Assembly (NCBI GenBank): GCA_963831155.1
Contig: CAWHOY010000006.1
Location: 310,001-374,000 of the forward strand
Source of the DNA: CAVRXQ01 sp963831155
GTDB lineage: Bacteria; Actinomycetota; Acidimicrobiia; Acidimicrobiales; Bog-793
DNA: 64,000 nucleotides
Reading direction: 5' to 3'
Shown here: positions 53,951-62,911 of the stretch, in pieces
Position numbering within the stretch: position 1 is the first letter of the stretch
Layout: each line of letters begins with the position of its first letter
Notes under the pieces: generated by a model
What the model was told of the DNA's origin: nothing
What the model saw: the letters and a program-made list of their open reading frames with translations, nothing else
The model's database searches: none
Made by a program: the position numbers and the translations under genes

Positions 53951-56578
53951 TCATTCCGAGTGCAGGACGAGGGCCGTGGGCGTGCGGGCCGCGATGCGTC
54001 CGGGAACGGCGGCCACGACATTCGCGAAGCACAACGCGCCGAGCGCGATAAGGACCATGGACAGCGCGGGCACCGTGGGATCGGGCACGGCTGAGATTCC
54101 GTCGGCGAACAATGTCCAGAGCCATCGCCCAAGGGCGATGCCGATCGGCATGCCGATCGCGACCCCGACGGCGACCGACACCGAGGACTGCCACGCCACT
54201 GAGGCCCACAGCTGGCGGCCTGTGAGGCCGAGCGCCTTCAATAGGGCGAGCTCCCGACGACGGCGCCGGACCGACGAGACGAGGGTGAACCCGAGGGCCC
54301 CGAGCGCTCCTCCGGCCAGGACGGAGGCGAGCACGGTCGGGGTCGACCCGACCGCGCCGTAGTTGGCGATCTCGGCCGGGCGCAGCACGGACACCACGCC
54401 CCCGACCGGACCGTCCGGGGATCCGTTCAGGACCTGGTCGACGCGTTGGAGAGAACGCCGCGCCGTCGACGAGCTCACTCCCGGCCGGATGGTGATCAGG
54501 AACGCGTCCGGACCTGGCACCGGGCTCCCCTGCGTATTGAGGTACCCGGCCGGGAACAGGGTCGAAGCCATGACGGCGCCGCTGCCCATCTGGAGATCCG
54601 GACTGCCCGAGCCTCCGATGGTGGGCAACGTCGCCGTCCCTACGATGCGCAGGTGTACTCGCCGACGCCCTCCGGTGTCGGCGACGACGGTGTCGCCGAG
54701 CTGCTTGTGGAGCGCGGCCAAGGTCGCAGGTCCGAGGACCACCTGGTCCGCCGACTGCAGTGGGTGCCCAGTGAGCGGCGTCGGGACGACGGCTGCGTTC
54801 GGGCGGACCGCGAGGACGGCCACCTGCTTCCCGTCGATCTCCGCGTCCTCGAAGTACACACCGGCCCAGTGCTCCACGTCGGGGTCGTGGTCGAGCAAGT
54901 TGGCGGTCTGCGCGGCGGGCAGGTCCTCGGCCCCGGAGAAGCCGGACAACAGCACGTAATTCCAGTTCCACCCGTAGAGCGGGGGATGGGAGACCAGGGC
55001 GGTGAGGCTGGCCCCGAAGATGATCGAGGTCACGACGACGACGACGGCAAGAACCGAGCCGAGGATGGCCGAGCGCGCCGGCGCCACGTCGCGTCCGGCA
55101 CCTGAGCCGAGCGCCGAGCGGATGCCGGTTGTGGCCGAGGGTCCCAAGCCGGACGCTGCTGCGACGCGCGACAGGGTCGGAGCTCGCTCGGCGCGTCCAC
55201 GTCTCGCCAGATCGCCACGGTGCGGGGCGGCCCGGTACGCCAGAAGGACCGATGCCACGCCCAGCACCACAACCAGGACTGCGAACCCGACGCCGAGGAC
55301 AGTCCGGTCGAAGGCGACACCGAGGTCCGGGTAGAGGGGTCGCACGGCGCCGAAGGGGGCCAAAGGGGAAAGGCCAATGGCCACGACGACCGCCAGGCCG
55401 GCCCCGAGCACGACCGCGCCGAGGACGCCGACTAGCCCATCGGCCGTCGTCATGACGGGCCCAGCCCCGAGCGCTCGGAGCACCTCACCGTCGTCCGCGT
55501 TGGCGCGCACCAGGCGGCCGACGACCTGACCGCCGATCAAGAGGGCGGCCAGGGCGGCGATGAGACCGAATGCCCCGAAGGCGATCGATTCAGGCCGGAT
55601 GGACCGCTCCACCAGGGCCACGGTGGAGGCGTAGGTCGGGCCTCCGCCGATGGAGCCGATCGCCGGCACGAGCCGCTCGATCGCCCGAAAGACGCTGTCC
55701 GCGTGCCGGGTGCCACCGTCTAGCTTCAAGGCGACGTAGGAGTAGCCGGCACAGCACGGCGCCAGCCGCCGTGTCAGGGCTGGGGTGAGGACGGCGAACT
55801 GCGACCCGAGGGCAGCGTCGTCGTCCTCCACGACCTGGGAGCTCGACTCGACGATGCCGACCAGCTTCAAGCTGATCGACACGTGGGGTCGGTCGGGTAA
55901 TACCCCGGTGGCTACGGCCGAGCTCACCTGGGCGTCGGAGTAGACGCCTATGGCGAAGGTCGACCCGACGTGAAGTCCGTACTCGGCGGCGCCACTCGCC
56001 GACATCACGAATTGGTTTTGGGCGTTCGGGTCGAACATCCGACCCTGGACGACGGTCGCACGATCGACGGTCGTGTACTCACCGTTGAGGCTGCCCTCGA
56101 AGGCGGGCGGGGTCTCGCCCGCGACGGCGTCCTTGGGCATTTTGGTCCTCTGGGTGAGGGTGGGATCAAACCCGATCACGTAGGTGGCTCGCTCGACGTA
56201 CGGCAGCCGAGCGATGGCGCGGTCGACTCGCGGCGCGTACCCCGTACCTGTGATCGAGATGTACTCGTCGAAGGCCTGCACGTCCGAGGGGTTGGTGCTG
56301 GCCAGGTAGACGGGAAAGGCACCCTGGGTGCGCCGAGCGCCAGCCACCGCCCCCATGGCCACTCCACCCAGGATGCCTACCACCAGGATGACCACGAGGT
56401 ACCCGCGCCAACGGTGAGCGAACGTGGTGCGGAACCGCCACCAGGAGAGCAGCGCCGCGCCGCGCACCTCAGCGTCCCTCGGTCGCGCGTGCCGGCCTGG
56501 GAGGCTCGGCGCGTTGGTCGGTAAGTCGACGGGCAAGGGGTCGATCGTGGGGTCGGTTCCGCCCAGTGCGCAGCCCAT
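53951..56578 (-). CDS. Large FtsX-like permease without adjacent ATPase (paralogue B)
   Basis: About 875 aa from ATG 56578 (the frame opens at 56614). Same architecture as the permease at 49347: N-terminal segment with GYLVVILVVGILGGVAMGAVAGARRTQ, external domain, central segments, second external domain, C-terminal bundle, and a closing GRIAARTPTALVLHSE. It has a longer N-terminus of about 45 Pro/Arg-rich residues. No ATPase gene is adjacent; the pair at 31303/31953 are candidates only by co-occurrence. Confidence 0.85.
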   Translation of the reverse strand: MGCALGGTDPTIDPLPVDLPTNAPSLPGRHARPRDAEVRGAALLSWWRFRTTFAHRWRGYLVVILVVGILGGVAMGAVAGARRTQGAFPVYLASTNPSDVQAFDEYISITGTGYAPRVDRAIARLPYVERATYVIGFDPTLTQRTKMPKDAVAGETPPAFEGSLNGEYTTVDRATVVQGRMFDPNAQNQFVMSASGAAEYGLHVGSTFAIGVYSDAQVSSAVATGVLPDRPHVSISLKLVGIVESSSQVVEDDDAALGSQFAVLTPALTRRLAPCCAGYSYVALKLDGGTRHADSVFRAIERLVPAIGSIGGGPTYASTVALVERSIRPESIAFGAFGLIAALAALLIGGQVVGRLVRANADDGEVLRALGAGPVMTTADGLVGVLGAVVLGAGLAVVVAIGLSPLAPFGAVRPLYPDLGVAFDRTVLGVGFAVLVVVLGVASVLLAYRAAPHRGDLARRGRAERAPTLSRVAAASGLGPSATTGIRSALGSGAGRDVAPARSAILGSVLAVVVVVTSIIFGASLTALVSHPPLYGWNWNYVLLSGFSGAEDLPAAQTANLLDHDPDVEHWAGVYFEDAEIDGKQVAVLAVRPNAAVVPTPLTGHPLQSADQVVLGPATLAALHKQLGDTVVADTGGRRRVHLRIVGTATLPTIGGSGSPDLQMGSGAVMASTLFPAGYLNTQGSPVPGPDAFLITIRPGVSSSTARRSLQRVDQVLNGSPDGPVGGVVSVLRPAEIANYGAVGSTPTVLASVLAGGALGALGFTLVSSVRRRRRELALLKALGLTGRQLWASVAWQSSVSVAVGVAIGMPIGIALGRWLWTLFADGISAVPDPTVPALSMVLIALGALCFANVVAAVPGRIAARTPTALVLHSE

Positions 56579-56954
56579 CGCTTCAGTTGTCCAACATCGG
56601 CCGGACCGTGGCAAGGGTGTCAGCCCGCGCCATCGCGGTAGTGGTAGCCCGCGAACGAACGTCGCAAGCCCTCAGCTGGGCTTGTGTCACCTCCGTCCCA
56701 ATGTCACAGGGTTCGACAGAGTTGACGAAACGGTTCTGCCATAGGTTCGATGGATATGGTGGCGGGCTCCAACCACCACCACCACCCCTTGACGCTGTGC
56801 CGGCTCCCGGCTCGCTTCCACGCCACATTCCGAAGCAATGCCCCTCGCCGCCGCGTCGGTGACATGCGAGTTGTCGTGCGACGATAATCCGATCGGTAAT
56901 CACGACGCTCGGGTCGTGATCCAAAGGCGCTTCGTCCTGAGGGCATGTCGGCGC
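56579..56954. other. Intergenic region upstream of FtsX-like paralogue B
   Basis: About 375 bp, with a short CCA-rich run near 56772-56788 (CCACCACCACCACC). No supported gene; presumably includes the permease promoter. Confidence 0.4.
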
Positions 56955-57353
56955 TCAACTCTCTTTGAACCGAGCTATATCGCTCACCGGCGCGCTGCCC
57001 CAACAACCCGGACCGATCCCGGCAACGTCGGTGCTGCAGATCGCCGGATTGGCGCGCGTCCCGCGACGGTACTTCTGCTTGGGCATCCGGACGCGGGTTA
57101 CGGGCGACTTTGTTTGCAGTGCAGTCCGCCAAATCGCTTCGACAATCACCCCGTTCGGTGCTGGCGGCGTTTGGATCGTATTCAGCCCGTCGGTTTGCCC
57201 GCCAAAGCGTCGCTGCAACATCTGAGCCACGTCTGCGGGGCTGGGCAAAGCGGCTGTCTCCACGCGCGGCGGAAACATAGGAAGGGTTGGCGAGGACCGA
57301 GCGATCGCTTGTCGGATCGACTCGGGTGCCACCTCGCTTGGGCCAAGGGTCAA
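56955..57353 (-). CDS. Hypothetical protein, start uncertain or lost
   Basis: 132 codons from TTG 57353 (TLGPSEVAPESIRQAIARSS ... QMLQRRFGGQTDGLNTIQT ... CWGSAPVSDIARFKES). Coding-like sequence continues upstream (AFSDAYKKGADNFINASLLTLAGAAL) to a TAA near 57430 with no ATG or GTG in between, so either a TTG start or a lost 5' end. No family is recognised. Confidence 0.4.
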   Translation of the reverse strand: MTLGPSEVAPESIRQAIARSSPTLPMFPPRVETAALPSPADVAQMLQRRFGGQTDGLNTIQTPPAPNGVIVEAIWRTALQTKSPVTRVRMPKQKYRRGTRANPAICSTDVAGIGPGCWGSAPVSDIARFKES

Positions 57354-57507
57354 TGCGGCACCGGCAAGAGTAAGCAGCGAGGCGTTGATGAAGTTGTCCG
57401 CCCCCTTCTTGTACGCGTCACTAAACGCCGGTTAGGTCCCGACCTTGTTCCGGTCTCGCCCGCCAGCGGAGGGCTCCAAACTCCGGTAAACGGCCATAAT
57501 TACGGTC

Positions 57508-57993
57508 ATGGACGTTTCACAATTTTGTGCGTCAGCAAGCGTCGTTATCGAAGCCCCTGCCGAGGCGCTTTACGATTTCATCGCCGACATGCCGAGCGTC
57601 GGCCAGGTCAGCCCGGTTTGCACTGGCGGCGAATGGGAAAGCGATGAGCGTGGCGTCGGAGCCACGTTCATCGGGTCGAACACGACCGCTGAACGATCCT
57701 GGCAAGCCCGGATGCGAGTCACGGCGTCCGATCGACCGCGTGAGTTCGCATGGGTCAACCTGGGACTGGCCTCGGTTCCACCGTCTGATGAGCTCGCAGA
57801 GAATGTTCGATGGAGATACACCTTTACGACCGTCCAAGGTGGAACCAAGGTTGAGGAGTCGTGGCAAATCCTTGAATCGGCCAGCGACGCATTGAAGGCA
57901 AGGAGCGAAGAGCAACTGCGTGAGCTAGAGCTTCGAAGCCAATTGGGAATTGAACAGACACTTACGAAACTTAAGCAGCTGTTCGAGAGTTGA
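57508..57993 (+). CDS. SRPBCC-family (START-like) protein
   Basis: 161-aa helix-grip protein: ASASVVIEAPAEALYDFIADMPSVGQVSPVC at the start, a GVGATFIGSN strand, then WRYTFTTVQGGTKVEESWQI, followed by the long C-terminal helix. It probably binds a hydrophobic ligand; polyketide cyclase/lipid-transport-like annotation is generic. ATG 57508 is used; the region upstream is AT-richer. Confidence 0.82.
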   Translation: MDVSQFCASASVVIEAPAEALYDFIADMPSVGQVSPVCTGGEWESDERGVGATFIGSNTTAERSWQARMRVTASDRPREFAWVNLGLASVPPSDELAENVRWRYTFTTVQGGTKVEESWQILESASDALKARSEEQLRELELRSQLGIEQTLTKLKQLFES

Positions 57994-58151
57994 CCTGAGC
58001 TCGGGTGGGATCCACTATTGATCCGCCACGCTCCGCCCCGGTTGCAGGTCGCCAATCCCCTCGCGCTTGCCCCGTCGTCCCCCTCTCCCTCCGGGTGAGG
58101 CCGTTTGGTCTCGCTTCGGCGCGCGTGCTCCTCTCTCCCGGGTTTTTGAGG

Positions 58152-58225
58152 TGGAGCTGATGGGACTCGAACCCACGACCTACTGGTTGCAAACCAGTCG
58201 CTCTAGCCAACTGAGCTACAGCCCC
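58152..58225 (-). tRNA. tRNA-Ala (anticodon TGC)
   Basis: 74-nt cloverleaf on the minus strand: acceptor GGGGCTG/CAGCTCC, anticodon stem ACTGG/CCAGT around loop TTTGCAA, T arm GTGGG-TTCGAGT-CCCAT, discriminator A. CCA is not encoded. Confidence 0.97.
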
Positions 58226-58271
58226 GTGCGACTAAGCCTACGCGGGACTCATTTGTGCAAAGCGAAGGGAA

Positions 58272-59279
58272 TTAGTGCGTGCCCACCGCGGCACGGACCG
58301 ACTGGCGCCACGAAGACGTCGTAGCGGCAACCGCGGATGGCTCGTAGCCGCAGTGCGCCATGCAGTTGTCACAGCGCGGGTCGCGGCCGCGGCCGTACTT
58401 GTCCCAGTCGGTCGTCTCGATGAGCTCCTTGTACGTCGCGGTGTAGCCGTCGGCCATTAGATAGCACGGGCGCTGCCAGCCGAAGATCGAGTAGCTCGGC
58501 ACACCCCAAGGCGTGCACTGGTAATCGACCTTGCCTTCCAAGAAGTCGAGGAATAGTGGCGTGTGGTTGAGCCGCCACTTCCTGCGGTGACCGTCGGAGA
58601 ACGCCTCTTGGAACACCTGCCGCGCCTGGTCGACCGGAAGGAAGTGTTCCTGGTCCGGAGCCTTCTCGTATGCGTACGCAGGCGAGATCATCATCGAGTC
58701 GACTTTCAACTCGTCGTTCAAGAAGTTGAGCACCTCGCGAATCGTCTTCGGCGAGTCGTGGGTGAAGAAGGTCGAGTTCGTGGTCACCCGGAAGCCCTTC
58801 TGCTTCGCGAGCTTGATCGCATCGACCGCCGTCTCGAACACGCCTTCCTTGTCGACCGCCGCGTCGTGGCGTGCCTTCAGCCCGTCGAGGTGGATCACCC
58901 ACGCGAAGCGCGAAGACGGCTTGAAGCGGTCGATTTTCCGCTTCATCAAAACGGCGTTCGTGCACAAGTAGACGAAGCGTTTGCGCGCGATCAGGCCATT
59001 GACGATCTCTTCGATCTGGGGGTGCAAGAGCGGCTCGCCGCCTGCGATCGAGACCATCGGCGCGCCGGATTCCTCGATCGCGGCAAAGGCGTCCTCAGGG
59101 GTGAGGCGCTTGCGCAGGATCTCGGTCGGGTACTGGATCTTGCCGCATCCCGGGCACGCCAAGTTGCAGACAAAAAGAGGCTCGAGCTCGACGATCAGTG
59201 GGTACTTCTCCCGCCCGGAAAGTCTTTGGCGTGTGAGGTACGACGCCATACGAAGGTTCTGTCGGATCGGAATCGCCAT
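58272..59279 (-). CDS. hpnH: Adenosyl-hopene transferase HpnH (radical SAM)
   Basis: 335-aa radical SAM enzyme that adds the adenosyl group to hopene in extended hopanoid synthesis. The cluster motif is CNLACPGC (Cys-x3-Cys-x2-Cys) near residue 38, followed by SIAGGEPLLHP. The C-terminus has the HpnH-typical region QCTPWGVPSYSIFGWQRPCYL and CDNCMAHCGYEPSA. Its ATG overlaps the hpnG stop (TGATG). It is the last gene of the hopanoid operon. Confidence 0.93.
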   Translation of the reverse strand: MAIPIRQNLRMASYLTRQRLSGREKYPLIVELEPLFVCNLACPGCGKIQYPTEILRKRLTPEDAFAAIEESGAPMVSIAGGEPLLHPQIEEIVNGLIARKRFVYLCTNAVLMKRKIDRFKPSSRFAWVIHLDGLKARHDAAVDKEGVFETAVDAIKLAKQKGFRVTTNSTFFTHDSPKTIREVLNFLNDELKVDSMMISPAYAYEKAPDQEHFLPVDQARQVFQEAFSDGHRRKWRLNHTPLFLDFLEGKVDYQCTPWGVPSYSIFGWQRPCYLMADGYTATYKELIETTDWDKYGRGRDPRCDNCMAHCGYEPSAVAATTSSWRQSVRAAVGTH

Positions 59280-59896
59280 CAGATCTCTCCGGACTGTTCG
59301 TTGCTCATTGGGACTTCGAATAGCGCTGTCGATTGCTGCATCACGCGCGCTGCTCGTCCGAGCGCTACTGCCGCGCGGATCGCCGCGAGCGGTGTCGATG
59401 CTGATCGCACTTCACGACCTGGCGCGTCGACAATCGCCCGGATGACGGCGAAGCGCCGATCACGAGCCAACGACGCGAAGGACCACGACTCCATGTCCAC
59501 CGCGACGGCACCGTCGGCAGCGGCCTTGGCTCTCGCCTCGTCGCCGACGACGAGCCTACGGGAGGTGACGACGGGAGCGGTCACGACGCGGAGGCCCCGG
59601 CTTTCGAGCTGTTTTGCGATCTCCTTGGCGTTTGGCAACGCCACGGTCTCGTCGAGCGCAACAAAACCGAGCTCCGTCGCGACAACGAGGTCTCCTGGGT
59701 GCAGCGATTTGTCGAGCGCGCCGGAAAATCCGAACAGGACGACCGGACCGACCGGCAACTGCAAAAGGCGTGACGCCGCGGCTTCGGCTTTGCGCTCCCC
59801 CATGCCGAAGGAGATGACCCGCGCGCTCGGAGCGCCGAGACGCAGCGCGAACGCTTCGATCCGCAGAGCGGCGAGGAAGGTCGTCGTCGCGCTCAT
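59279..59896 (-). CDS. hpnG: Hopanoid-associated phosphorylase HpnG
   Basis: 205-aa nucleoside-phosphorylase-fold protein that releases adenine from adenosylhopane. It has VISFGMGERKAEAAA near the start, VLFGFSGALDKSLHPGDLVVAT, and the catalytic-region AVDMESWSFASLA. ATG 59896 overlaps the shc stop by one base (TAATG). The product is slightly short but has all main motifs. Confidence 0.88.
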   Translation of the reverse strand: MSATTTFLAALRIEAFALRLGAPSARVISFGMGERKAEAAASRLLQLPVGPVVLFGFSGALDKSLHPGDLVVATELGFVALDETVALPNAKEIAKQLESRGLRVVTAPVVTSRRLVVGDEARAKAAADGAVAVDMESWSFASLARDRRFAVIRAIVDAPGREVRSASTPLAAIRAAVALGRAARVMQQSTALFEVPMSNEQSGEI

Positions 59897-61860
59897 TAGG
59901 CGACTTCCTCGGCGACGGCTCCATCGGAAGCGACGGTTTCGTCCGCCGGCATGTCCTTCGCCACCGCCGCACACCACCGGCCGAGCGCAGACAGCGGGAA
60001 GACGAGGCGATAGAGGTGATAGTTGAGATAGAAGTCGCCTGGGAATCCCGTCCCCGTGTACCACGGCTCGTCCCAGTTGCCGTCGTCACGCTGGGTCGTG
60101 ACCAAGAACTCGACGCCGAGGCGCGCCGACTCGCTGTCGTGACGCCCGGCGGCGACGAGCGCCAGCAATGCCCAGGCCGTCTGGGACGCGGTCGACTCGC
60201 CGATGCCGCGCAGCGAGGGGTTGTCGTACGAGCGGATGTCCTCGCCCCAACCGCCGTCGTCGTTCTGATGCTGTTCCACGAACTCGACGGCGCGCAGGAT
60301 CGCGGGGTCGTCCACCGCAATCCCCGCCGCGACGAGCGCGGGGACAGCGGCACCCGTGCCGTAGACGTAGTTCACGCCCCAGCGGCCGAACCAGGCACCA
60401 TCGTCTTCTTGCTGCCGCAACAGCCAGTCGACGCCGCCGCGCAAGATCGAAGGCGTCGCCGTCTTCTCGTGCGCCAGCATCTCGACGATGTGCGCCGTGA
60501 CATCGGCGCTCGGTGGATCGATGACCGCGCCGAAATCGCAAAACGGGAGCTGGTAGAGGATCTCGCGGATGTTGTCGGCGTCAAAGGCGCCCCAGGCGCC
60601 GTCCTTCGACGCCATGCCTTCGACCCAGGCGATGCCCCGTTCGACGGCATCGTCGACAGATTCGTCATCACCGACGTCGACACGCCGCAACGCGAGCACG
60701 ACTTCTGCGGTGTCGTCGATGTCGGGGTAGTTGTCGTTCGCGAACTCGAACGCCCATCCTCCGGTCGGGACGCTCGGCCGGCGCACCGCCCAGTCGCCAC
60801 GCATCGTCACTTCCTCGTCGAGGAGCCACCTCGCCGCGCGTCGCAGCGTCCAGTCGTCACTTTCTACTCCCGCGTCTGCGAGCGCGATTACCGCCAGCGC
60901 GGTGTCCCAGACCGGCGACTGACACGCCTCGAGTCGGCGGACGTCACCCTCGCGGATCAAGAACCGTTCAAGGCCCTCAAAGGCGGCCGTTATCACCGGG
61001 TGATTGACGGGGTAGCCGCGCAGATACAAAGCGAGAATCGAGTACACCCATGGCGGTTGGATCCCGCCCCAGCTGCCGTCGGCCTCCTGGCGGCGAACGA
61101 TCCAGGTCTCCGCGCGTCGGAGCGCCCACTCGCGTACCGTTCGGCGCAGCAACGGCGCACGCAAGAGAACTTGCTCGTAGCGGTGAAGCGCCCGGTCCAA
61201 TAAGGCGAATCGCTCCGCCCAGGTCCCGAATCCAGGCGTCGCGCGTCGGGCAGCATGCCCCGAAAGGAGTTCGTCGACGCCGAACGCGATCGGGTGGTGC
61301 GGGCGGTAGGCGCCGACGACGGTGACAGCCACGGCTGTCTGGCGCGCCCAGCACCCGAAGTCGTAGATGTTGCCTGGGAACCACGCCGGCAACGCGACGA
61401 ACTCTGGAGGCATCGCCGGGAGGTCGTCCCAGGACCACAGATCGAAGAGCGCCAACCAGATGCGCGTGAAGACGCGGGACTCCTCGATGCCCCCTGCGTC
61501 GCGAACAAACGCGGCGGCTTTTTCCATGTGCGGAGCCGCCGGGTCCTCTCCGGCGAGCCGGAGGGCGACGTACGCCTCGATCGTCGTTGAAAGATCGCCC
61601 GGCCCGCCGTAGAAGTTCGCCCACGTCCCGTCGTCGCGCTGTTGGGACCGGATCCAGTTCGCCGCGGTACGCGTGTCGTCCTCTGTCCGGAGGCCGAGGA
61701 ACTCCCGCATCAACAGGTCCTCCGCGTCCATCGTGACGTTCGTCTCGAGCTCGCCCTTCCACCAGCCGCCTTCGTGTTGGAGGTCGAGCAAACGGGCGCG
61801 GGCGCGATCACGCGTGACGCTCGCCACGTCGAGCAATGAAGGAGCGGGTCGACGCGCCAT
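59896..61860 (-). CDS. shc: Squalene-hopene cyclase
   Basis: 654-aa monotopic membrane enzyme that cyclises squalene to hopene. The catalytic DXDD motif is DIDDTAE near residue 380; several QW repeats are visible (RSQQRDDGTWANF, RRQEADGSWGG, RQQEDDGAWFGRW, QHQNDDGGWGED, TTQRDDGNWDE). The terminal GTGFPGDFYLNYHLYRLVFPLSALGRW block is classical. ATG 61860 follows the prenyl synthase stop by one base. Confidence 0.96.
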   Translation of the reverse strand: MARRPAPSLLDVASVTRDRARARLLDLQHEGGWWKGELETNVTMDAEDLLMREFLGLRTEDDTRTAANWIRSQQRDDGTWANFYGGPGDLSTTIEAYVALRLAGEDPAAPHMEKAAAFVRDAGGIEESRVFTRIWLALFDLWSWDDLPAMPPEFVALPAWFPGNIYDFGCWARQTAVAVTVVGAYRPHHPIAFGVDELLSGHAARRATPGFGTWAERFALLDRALHRYEQVLLRAPLLRRTVREWALRRAETWIVRRQEADGSWGGIQPPWVYSILALYLRGYPVNHPVITAAFEGLERFLIREGDVRRLEACQSPVWDTALAVIALADAGVESDDWTLRRAARWLLDEEVTMRGDWAVRRPSVPTGGWAFEFANDNYPDIDDTAEVVLALRRVDVGDDESVDDAVERGIAWVEGMASKDGAWGAFDADNIREILYQLPFCDFGAVIDPPSADVTAHIVEMLAHEKTATPSILRGGVDWLLRQQEDDGAWFGRWGVNYVYGTGAAVPALVAAGIAVDDPAILRAVEFVEQHQNDDGGWGEDIRSYDNPSLRGIGESTASQTAWALLALVAAGRHDSESARLGVEFLVTTQRDDGNWDEPWYTGTGFPGDFYLNYHLYRLVFPLSALGRWCAAVAKDMPADETVASDGAVAEEVA

Positions 61861-61861
61861 C

Positions 61862-62911
61862 TCAGAACTCCCGCTCGATCACGAAGCGCGCCAGCTCGGA
61901 AAGCTCGTCGCGCGCCTGCTCGGTGATCGCGTCGAGCGAAATGGCATCGAGGGCGGCGTCAAGGCGGTGGCCGGCCTCGTCGACCGCGAGCTGGCGGCCG
62001 CCCGACTTCTCGACCAACTGCGCCGCGCGGGCGGTCGCATCGTCGTCGAGGTCGTCGCGTCGCAACAGCGCTCGCAATTCGTCGGATTCCGGGCCGCCGC
62101 GCTCGAGCGCCGCCACGATCGGCAGGCTCATCTTCCCGGCGCGCAAGTCGCTTCCCGCTGGCTTGCCGGTGCGCGCCGGATCCCCCCAGATCCCGAGGAT
62201 GTCGTCGATCGCCTGAAAGGCGAGGCCGAGCTCGAGGCCGAAGCGCGCCAGTGCCGTTACGAGTTCGGCATCGGCCCCGGCGAACTCGGCGCCGATCGCC
62301 GAGGCACAGCTCAACAGGGCGCCGGTCTTGCCGGCCTCCATGTCGCGACAGGCGTCGAAGCCGACGGCATCGGTGTGCTCGAACGCCATGTCGAGGGCTT
62401 GCCCGGCGATCATCTTCGAGGTCGCGTCGGCGATCCGGCGTGCCACGCGGGCGACCGCCGCTTCCTTGGCGTCGGCGGCGACACCGAGAATTCGCGCCGA
62501 CTCGAGGAGGCACTGCTCGGCGAGCGCCAACAATGCGTCACCGACGATCACCGCCTTGCCGATGCCGAACAGAGCCCACACCGAGGGGCGGTGGCGGCGT
62601 TCCGCGTCGTGATCGACGACGTCGTCATGGATTAGCGAGAAATTGTGGACGAGCTCGACCGCCACGGCACCCGGGATCCCGAACTCCGGCGACGCGCCGA
62701 CCGCCTCGGCAGACATCACAGCAAGCGCCGGCCGTACCCCCTTACCGCCGTCGTGCTCGACGAGCCTGCCCTCAGCGTCACGCCACCCGAAGTGGTACTC
62801 GGCGACGGGACGGACCTCGGCCGACAGCGACGCCACAGCACGGTGGAGCGCCGGCGCGACGATTTCCCGCGAACCCTCGAGGATCTCCTGCGCGCTCCTC
62901 GGCGTCGTCAC
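61862..62911 (-). CDS. Polyprenyl synthetase family protein of hopanoid operon
   Basis: 349-aa isoprenyl diphosphate synthase. First Asp-rich motif LIHDDVVDHDAERRHRPS, second FQAIDDILGIWGDP, plus GGKGVRPAL and AGKMSLPI. GTG 62911 has AGGAGG 7 nt upstream and overlaps the hpnE stop (GTGA). In this operon it probably supplies farnesyl or a related diphosphate for squalene synthesis; chain length cannot be told from motifs. Confidence 0.92.
   Translation of the reverse strand: MTTPRSAQEILEGSREIVAPALHRAVASLSAEVRPVAEYHFGWRDAEGRLVEHDGGKGVRPALAVMSAEAVGASPEFGIPGAVAVELVHNFSLIHDDVVDHDAERRHRPSVWALFGIGKAVIVGDALLALAEQCLLESARILGVAADAKEAAVARVARRIADATSKMIAGQALDMAFEHTDAVGFDACRDMEAGKTGALLSCASAIGAEFAGADAELVTALARFGLELGLAFQAIDDILGIWGDPARTGKPAGSDLRAGKMSLPIVAALERGGPESDELRALLRRDDLDDDATARAAQLVEKSGGRQLAVDEAGHRLDAALDAISLDAITEQARDELSELARFVIEREF

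Noticed and set aside
53588..54094. Plus-strand ORF of 168 codons
   Set aside because: No SD or family feature, and its second half is antisense to the FtsX-like permease.
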